Part shown: positions 58,249-64,000 of the stretch, one piece after another
How positions within the stretch are numbered: the stretch's first letter is position 1
Layout of the letters: the number at the start of each line of letters is the position of its first letter
NCBI RefSeq assembly: GCF_039543505.1
Contig: NZ_BAABJW010000001.1
Location: forward strand, 682,001-746,000
DNA length: 64,000 bases
Source of the DNA: Litoribaculum gwangyangense
Lineage (GTDB): Bacteria > Bacteroidota > Bacteroidia > Flavobacteriales > Flavobacteriaceae
Reading direction: 5' to 3'
Translations under genes and position numbers: made by a program
The notes under the pieces: model-generated
The model's database searches: none
What the model was told of the DNA's origin: nothing
The model's input: only the letters and a program-made list of their open reading frames with translations

Positions 58249-59264
58249 TTTTCAAACACCACTGAAGACTGCTCAATGCCAACTGTCAAATCAACCGTTC
58301 TCCCCAGAATCATAGCGCGATTATCCTTTTCGTGTCCTGCCGGCATATTAAAGGCAATTGGGAAATCATAATCCGCCAGAGCATCTAATATAAGTTTTTC
58401 TACGCTTGTTCCCCAAAGTGTGGTGTTCTTGCGAAGTTTCGTCATATCGCCTACAATAACACCTTTACAATTATCAAAATAACCTGCACGTTTTAAGCTT
58501 TGTAGCATTCGGTCAATATGGTACTTATATTCTCCAATTTCTTCAATAAACAATATTTTACCAGACACATCAATACTCGTTTTTGAGCCTAACATGGTAT
58601 GTAACATCGTTAAATTACCACCAACAAGTTTTCCAGTTGCAGCTCCTGTTTTATTATATTTTGAACCTCTTAAATCATAGCTTAAAGACTTGCCAAAAAC
58701 GGCATCTTTAAAGGTTGAAATGGTTTCTTCAATTTCCGATAAATCATCTTGCAAACTAGTGCACATCATCGCATGAATACTCTCTACGCCTTCAATGTGT
58801 ATTTGGTTATGCAGTGCTGTTATATCTGAATATCCAATAATCCATTTGGGATTTTGTTTAAATTTAGTCCAATTCAATTTATCTAAAATCCTCACGGTTC
58901 CGTAGCCCCCTCGGGCGCACCAAATAGCTTTAATTTTTGGATCGTCCAAGGCTTTTTGCAAATCCTCACAGCGATCATTATCCGTTCCAGCAAAATGGTT
59001 GGCTTGGTTAAACACATGTTTTCCAACCACAAAATTAAGTCCCCAACTTTTCAACAATTTTGTGGCTTGTTCAATTTCTTGAGTTCTGTTTTTTAAAACC
59101 CCAGATGGAGCAACAATAGCAACCGTATCACCGGCTTTCAAGTATGAAGGTTTTCGTAAAGTCATGCCATCAATTTCAGAGTTTGAATTTTGTGCCAAAA
59201 CGGTTTTTATTCCAAGGAAAAAAAGAACACAATATAAGCTTAATGTAAGTAGGTATTTCGACAT
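58245..59264 (-). CDS. LD-carboxypeptidase, S66 family
   Basis: 339 aa from ATG 59264 (MSKYLLTLSLYCVLFFLGIK), preferred because it gives a clean signal peptide. Cleaves the L,D-bond of tetrapeptides in murein recycling. Ser nucleophile in WIIGYSDITALHNQ; ARGGYGTVRILD; His in MPAGHEKDN, and Glu in LFIEEIGEYKYHIDR. The signal peptide suggests a periplasmic enzyme, unlike E. coli LdcA. Divergent from metG. Confidence 0.88.
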   Translation of the reverse strand: MSKYLLTLSLYCVLFFLGIKTVLAQNSNSEIDGMTLRKPSYLKAGDTVAIVAPSGVLKNRTQEIEQATKLLKSWGLNFVVGKHVFNQANHFAGTDNDRCEDLQKALDDPKIKAIWCARGGYGTVRILDKLNWTKFKQNPKWIIGYSDITALHNQIHIEGVESIHAMMCTSLQDDLSEIEETISTFKDAVFGKSLSYDLRGSKYNKTGAATGKLVGGNLTMLHTMLGSKTSIDVSGKILFIEEIGEYKYHIDRMLQSLKRAGYFDNCKGVIVGDMTKLRKNTTLWGTSVEKLILDALADYDFPIAFNMPAGHEKDNRAMILGRTVDLTVGIEQSSVVFEN

Positions 59265-59333
59265 TATGTAAATGTACATTTTTTTTCTAAATAGCTGTCA
59301 AAATGTGTACTTTTACAGCTTAATTTTAGATTG

Positions 59334-61400
59334 ATGGACAAACCAAAACGATATACCATTACCACTGCTTTACCTTACACCAATGGGCCAATACATATTG
59401 GGCATTTAGCAGGGGTTTATGTACCAGCTGATATTTATGCACGCTATTTGCGGTTAACAGGAAATGATGTGGTACTTATTGGTGGTAGTGATGAGCATGG
59501 GGTACCAATAACTATAAAAGCAAAAAATGAAGGCGTATCTCCTCAAGATGTAGTTGATAAATACCATGCTATTATTAAAAAATCGTTTGAGGATTTTGGA
59601 ATTTCTTTTGATAATTATTCGCGTACTTCGGCACCAATTCATCATGAAACTGCCTCAGAATTTTTCCAAACATTAAATGAAAAAGGGGAGTTTATTGAAG
59701 AAACTACCGAGCAATTATATGATGAAGAAGCCAACCAGTTTTTAGCTGATAGATTTGTAACAGGAACATGCCCAAAATGCGGTAATGAAGAAGCTTACGG
59801 GGACCAATGTGAAAAGTGTGGAAGCAGTTTAAATGCTACCGATTTAATTAACCCTAAATCGGCTTTAACAGGGAATGTGCCTACTCTAAAGGAGACCAAA
59901 CACTGGTTTTTACCTTTAGATAGATATGAAGATTTTTTAAAAGAATGGATTTTAGAGGGTCATAAAAAAGACTGGAAACCCAATGTTTATGGACAAGTAA
60001 AATCGTGGATTGATGATGGGTTACGTCCAAGAGCTGTAACCCGTGATTTAGATTGGGGTATTCCTGTTCCAGCTGAAGGAGGTGAAGGCAAAGTATTGTA
60101 CGTTTGGTTTGATGCCCCTATTGGGTATATTTCATCTACCAAGGAGTGGGCGCAACGAGAAGGTAAGGATTGGGAACCCTATTGGAAAAGCGATGAGACC
60201 AAATTGGTACATTTTATTGGAAAAGATAATATTGTTTTTCATTGCATTATTTTCCCTGCCATGCTAAAAGCAGAAGGCAGTTATATTTTACCAGATAATG
60301 TGCCCGCCAATGAGTTTTTAAATTTAGAAGGTAATAAACTTTCAACCTCAAAAAATTGGGCGGTTTGGTTACCCGATTATTTAAAGGAATTTCCAAATCA
60401 ACAAGATGTATTGCGTTATGCCCTAACAGCTAATGCCCCAGAAACTAAGGATAATGATTTTACTTGGAAAGATTTTCAAGCCAGAAATAATAATGAGTTG
60501 GTGGCTATTTTTGGTAACTTCATCAATCGTGTGGTTGTTTTAACCAACAAATATTATAACGGTGTTGTTCCGAAACCTGATTTCTTCACACAGGTAGACG
60601 AAGAAACTTTGGCAGCCATAAAAGCCTATCCAGATGTGATAGCAAGTTCTATTGAACGCTACAGATTTAGAGAAGCACAACAGGAACTTATGAATTTAGC
60701 GCGTTTGGGAAATAAGTATTTAGCAGATGAAGAACCTTGGAAAGTGATTAAAGTAGATGAAGCACGAACCAAAACCATTATGTATGTAGCCTTACAAATA
60801 GCATCAGCTCTAGCGACTTTAAGCGAACCGTTTTTACCGTTTACTTCAGATAAACTAAAAAACATACTTGGTCATTCAACCCTTGACTCAGAATCAACTT
60901 GGAACGACATCAATTCAAAACAAGTGTTGCTTCCAGCTGGCCATCAAATAGGAAAAGCTGAATTACTATTCTCCAAAATCGAAGATGAAACGATTCAGTT
61001 TCAACTTGATAAATTGGAAGCTAGTAAAAAGGCCAATGAAGTTGCCAATAAAGGGGTAGAACCCCAAAAAGAAACCATTTCTTTTGATGATTTTACGAAA
61101 TTAGATATTCGAGTAGGAACTATTTTGGAAGCTGAAAAAATACCAAAAGCAAAAAAACTACTCGTTTTAAAAGTAGACACAGGAATTGATGTACGAACCA
61201 TAGTTTCAGGAATTGCAGAAAGTTTTACACCTGATGAAGTAGTTGGAAAACGTGTCACGGTTTTAGTAAATCTCGCACCAAGAGTTTTAAGAGGTGTTGA
61301 AAGTCAAGGTATGATTTTAATGACGGAAACCCCCGAAGGCAAATTGGTTTTTGTGAATCCAGATAATTCACAAGTTGATAATGGATTACAAATAAGTTAA
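59334..61400 (+). CDS. metG: Methionyl-tRNA synthetase
   Basis: 688 aa from ATG 59334; the in-frame TTG one codon earlier is not used. Charges tRNA-Met for initiation and elongation. HIGH motif at residues 21-24 (GPIHIGHLAG); zinc-binding CPKCGNEEAYGDQCEKCG (four Cys) near 145-163; KMSKS equivalent KLSTSKNW near 336; a C-terminal tRNA-binding (EMAP/Trbp111-like) domain about 585-688 starting TISFDDFTKLDIRVGTILEA. A TACTTTTA box lies at 59308-59315. Confidence 0.97.
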   Translation: MDKPKRYTITTALPYTNGPIHIGHLAGVYVPADIYARYLRLTGNDVVLIGGSDEHGVPITIKAKNEGVSPQDVVDKYHAIIKKSFEDFGISFDNYSRTSAPIHHETASEFFQTLNEKGEFIEETTEQLYDEEANQFLADRFVTGTCPKCGNEEAYGDQCEKCGSSLNATDLINPKSALTGNVPTLKETKHWFLPLDRYEDFLKEWILEGHKKDWKPNVYGQVKSWIDDGLRPRAVTRDLDWGIPVPAEGGEGKVLYVWFDAPIGYISSTKEWAQREGKDWEPYWKSDETKLVHFIGKDNIVFHCIIFPAMLKAEGSYILPDNVPANEFLNLEGNKLSTSKNWAVWLPDYLKEFPNQQDVLRYALTANAPETKDNDFTWKDFQARNNNELVAIFGNFINRVVVLTNKYYNGVVPKPDFFTQVDEETLAAIKAYPDVIASSIERYRFREAQQELMNLARLGNKYLADEEPWKVIKVDEARTKTIMYVALQIASALATLSEPFLPFTSDKLKNILGHSTLDSESTWNDINSKQVLLPAGHQIGKAELLFSKIEDETIQFQLDKLEASKKANEVANKGVEPQKETISFDDFTKLDIRVGTILEAEKIPKAKKLLVLKVDTGIDVRTIVSGIAESFTPDEVVGKRVTVLVNLAPRVLRGVESQGMILMTETPEGKLVFVNPDNSQVDNGLQIS

Positions 61401-61548
61401 TGTTGTTTAATTAACATCTCACTAAATTTATCATAAGTTTAATTGTAATGTTATAAATTAACGAATATTATCTAAAAACATAGAATGTATAGTCTTTAAA
61501 GGGAAATTATTTTCATTAACTTTAAATGAAAAATAAAATTCTATTGTT

Positions 61549-63966
61549 ATGAAAATATTTAGTGATTCAATAATTTATATAAATAGGTACTGTATAGTTA
61601 TTTTATTTATAGGAACTTTTTTTAGTTCAATTTTTGAAACAATAGATGCTCAAGAACAAACTTCAGAAAATATAATTGCTCTTTTTGATAAATACAGTTC
61701 TCCTTACCGAGAGGTTGTTTATTGTCATTTGAATAAAAGTACCTACGCCAAGGGAGAAATGATTGGTTTTAGTTGCTACGTTTTTGATAAAAAATTAAAA
61801 GTACCATCTCAAATAACAAAAAATCTGTATTGTATTATTACAGATCAAAATGACAAAGTGATAAAAAGTAAATTATTGAGGGTTGATAACGGCTTTACAA
61901 ATAATGTATTTAATGTAGACGATTTATTTTTATCAGGGAATTATAAATTAAAAGCCTATACGAATTGGATGAAGAATTTTGATGAGCGAAACATTTTTGT
62001 AGAATCATTCAAAGTAATAAATCCAGAGCTGGATTCAATTAATAAAAAAGTAGTTTCTGATAGTAGTATTGACGTTCAATTTTTACCAGAAGGGGGTCAT
62101 TTTGTTGATTTAGTTAAAACTAATGTAGGGGTTGTTGTAAAGAATAGTGAAGGTTTCGGAATACCAAATTTAATTGGCAACGTTTATAATTGTAGTGGTA
62201 AATTTATAACAACATTTAGCACAAATTCCCTAGGGATAAGCAAATTTTTATTGTTTCCTAAAATAGGTGAATGCTATACAGTTAGAATAAATTATTTAAA
62301 TGAGCAATCCGAGTATATTATAAATGAAATTGAAGCCAAAGGGATATCTATACAAGTAAACAAAAACAATTCAAAAGGAAGACTAATATTACAATTTAGA
62401 ACTAATGAAAGAACATTAAATGATATAAAAGAACAACCATTTAAGTTAACTATTCATAACGGCGCCAAGTTAAAAGGCGTTAATATTTCATTTAATGAAA
62501 CAAATCTTGTCAAAATCATTGATTATAAGGACTTATTTTCTGGGATAAATATTTTCACTTTGTTTGATTCTAAAAATAGGCCAATATTAGAAAGGATGGT
62601 TTTTAACTATTTAGGCATCAAATTTATGAATTCTGGTAAAATTAGTTACACACAAATAAAGGATTCTACTGAAGTTCAAATACCTATTTTAAAAAATTTT
62701 GAGTTTTTTGAAAAAAAGTACAATATAAGTATATCAGTATTACCTAAGGAAACAAAATCTTATAAGAGACATCATAATATTACCTCCCACACTTATCTAC
62801 AGCCTTATGTTAAAGGGTTTATTGAAAATGCTAATTATTATTTTGAGAACATTGATTCTCAAAAAAAGTATGAACTAGATAATTTACTCATTACACAAGG
62901 TTGGAGTAGCTATAATTGGAATGATATTTTTAAGTATAATGTTAGAGATAATTTTGCTTTTGAAGACGGGATACTTTTAAAAGCCAATACAAATACCAAT
63001 TCATTAGATGATTTTGTTTTATATCCTCTAAAGAATAATGATGGAGAAATAATAAAATTAACCAACGGGAAAAGTAGTTTTGTAAAAATGAATTTATATC
63101 CTGAAGGAGATGAGAAATTAATTTTAGGAGCTCTAGATAAAAAGGGGAAGTTGAAAAGTCCAAATCTTTATTTGCAATTTTTCCCTTCCATGATACCTGG
63201 TTTTAATAAGGAATATGAAGTCATTGGTGGAAGCGATGAAACAATAGTTAGAGTTAATTCATCTCCATTTACTCTAATAGATATTAAAAGAACTCAACAA
63301 CTTGATGACGTTTTGGTTAAAGCTACTCCGAAATCTAGCAAGTTAAAAAGTTTATTAGATAGTCCTTTTCAAAGAGTTGATGTTTTCAATGATTCCAAAC
63401 GAGCCATGAATCTAACCTTTGTAAATTATGTAAATAGTTACCTTCTAGATTTTCAGGCTTTCGAACGAGGAGGTTTTATTACTCTATTTAATAGAGTTCC
63501 TACATCAATTAATAATTCTTATCTGAGCCCAATTGTTTATTTAGATGATGTTTTAGTAAATTTAGATTTTTTGGCAGGTTTTAATATGAATATTGTTGAT
63601 TACGTTTCTGTAAATCGACGAGGACTTGGAGAAGGTTTTCTTGGAGCAAATGGAGTGATAAGAATTTATACGAACAAAAATCTATATAATAGTGTTAATA
63701 AACAGCCTTTTAAGAATTTTGAATTTCCCCTAACTTTTTCTGTGGCTAAGAAGTTTTACGTACCAAAATATGAGGCTTATAATGATTCTTTTTTTAAAGA
63801 ATATGGTGTTATAGATTGGATTCCTAATTGTAAAATTGATGACAATGGAAATTTAAGTTTCACCATATATAACCCTGCTAACAACAGCATAAAACTGTTT
63901 ATCGAGGGTATTAATGAAAAAGGGGAATTCATTTCAGAGGTTAAAACATTAACGACATCTAATTAG
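61549..63966 (+). CDS. Large secreted protein with MG2-like and plug-like domains (TonB-receptor-associated)
   Basis: 805 aa. Signal peptide region 1-35 (IVILFIGTFFSSIF). The middle has repeated beta-sandwich domains similar to MG2/carboxypeptidase-like modules (VVYCHLNKSTYAKGEMIGFSC; LSGNYKLKAYTNWMKNFDER; VQFLPEGGHFVDLVKTNVGV). LLITQGWSSYNWNDIF and the C-terminal PIVYLDDVLVNLDFLAGFN...GANGVIRIYTNK look like a TonB-dependent receptor plug without the barrel. Flavobacterial proteins of this type are common, with unknown function. Lower GC than neighbours by eye. Confidence 0.78.
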   Translation: MKIFSDSIIYINRYCIVILFIGTFFSSIFETIDAQEQTSENIIALFDKYSSPYREVVYCHLNKSTYAKGEMIGFSCYVFDKKLKVPSQITKNLYCIITDQNDKVIKSKLLRVDNGFTNNVFNVDDLFLSGNYKLKAYTNWMKNFDERNIFVESFKVINPELDSINKKVVSDSSIDVQFLPEGGHFVDLVKTNVGVVVKNSEGFGIPNLIGNVYNCSGKFITTFSTNSLGISKFLLFPKIGECYTVRINYLNEQSEYIINEIEAKGISIQVNKNNSKGRLILQFRTNERTLNDIKEQPFKLTIHNGAKLKGVNISFNETNLVKIIDYKDLFSGINIFTLFDSKNRPILERMVFNYLGIKFMNSGKISYTQIKDSTEVQIPILKNFEFFEKKYNISISVLPKETKSYKRHHNITSHTYLQPYVKGFIENANYYFENIDSQKKYELDNLLITQGWSSYNWNDIFKYNVRDNFAFEDGILLKANTNTNSLDDFVLYPLKNNDGEIIKLTNGKSSFVKMNLYPEGDEKLILGALDKKGKLKSPNLYLQFFPSMIPGFNKEYEVIGGSDETIVRVNSSPFTLIDIKRTQQLDDVLVKATPKSSKLKSLLDSPFQRVDVFNDSKRAMNLTFVNYVNSYLLDFQAFERGGFITLFNRVPTSINNSYLSPIVYLDDVLVNLDFLAGFNMNIVDYVSVNRRGLGEGFLGANGVIRIYTNKNLYNSVNKQPFKNFEFPLTFSVAKKFYVPKYEAYNDSFFKEYGVIDWIPNCKIDDNGNLSFTIYNPANNSIKLFIEGINEKGEFISEVKTLTTSN

Positions 63967-63967
63967 A

Positions 63968-64000
63968 ATGAAGATGATTTTCCTGATATATAGTACCTTT
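63968..64000 (+). CDS. Start of the next gene, cut by the window
   Basis: ATG at 63968, one nt after the preceding stop, reads MKMIFLIYSTF to the window end. The basic-then-hydrophobic start suggests a signal peptide. Only 11 codons are visible, so this is tentative. Confidence 0.4.
   Translation, partial: MKMIFLIYSTF

Noticed and set aside
1..64000. CRISPR arrays, tRNA/rRNA genes, insertion sequences, prophage, toxin-antitoxin or defence islands
   Set aside because: No direct-repeat arrays, no cloverleaf-like sequence, no transposase or integrase, and no recognisable defence genes were seen on reading both strands.

Overview
This window is a stretch of chromosome from an AT-rich member of the Bacteroidota, most likely a marine Flavobacteriaceae. 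The evidence is the gliding lipoprotein gene gldH, promoters with the Bacteroidetes -7 box TAnnTTTG and few Shine-Dalgarno sequences, families such as DUF4292, DUF6090, RicT and PA0069-type radical SAM, a split ATP synthase operon, and short intergenic repeats typical of flavobacteria. I see no rRNA, tRNA, CRISPR array, phage or insertion sequence. Genus-level identity cannot be settled from the sequence alone.

Layout. 1-3.5 kb: the end of an F1Fo ATP synthase operon (atpF partial, atpH, atpA, atpG, then a terminator; no atpD or atpC). 3.6-11.4 kb: a lipoprotein gene with a stop in its probable third codon, then a mostly co-directional run of flippase, DUF6090, dut, sugar nucleotidyltransferase, TPR, DUF4292 and EnvC-like genes (envelope functions). 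11.4-20.2 kb: thioesterase, HU/SPOR protein, dprA, trpS, acyltransferase, an ECF sigma factor with a membrane/beta-barrel partner, and recA. 20.5-27.9 kb: trhO, ricT-gldH-PBP1A and acetoacetate-CoA ligase. 28-34 kb: a run of minus-strand genes (ABC ATPase, exonuclease, serine hydrolase, ogt, CNNM) that continues into the heme genes.

33.5-44.8 kb is a heme biosynthesis locus: hemA, a hemC-hemD fusion, hemE, hemF and hemB on the minus strand, and divergently an AraC-family regulator, hemH and hemJ. Only hemL is missing from the path glutamyl-tRNA to heme. A histidine kinase, an enoyl-CoA hydratase, a GH26-like glycosidase and a radical SAM protein follow.

The most unusual part is 50.9-53.4 kb. 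An AraC-family regulator lies among four near-identical promoter architectures: a 35-nt motif about 22 nt upstream of a TAnnTTTG box. One precedes a secreted 199-aa protein, one a 40-aa membrane peptide, one a roughly 127-nt non-coding transcript ending in an intrinsic terminator, and one the regulator itself. I propose this as an uncharacterised local regulon. 53.4-64 kb holds an HD hydrolase, acyl-ACP desaturase with acyltransferase, bacilliredoxin, a TerB/DnaJ protein, LD-carboxypeptidase, metG and a large secreted MG2/plug-like protein. Several small genes (40-58 aa) were found by reading the gaps directly.
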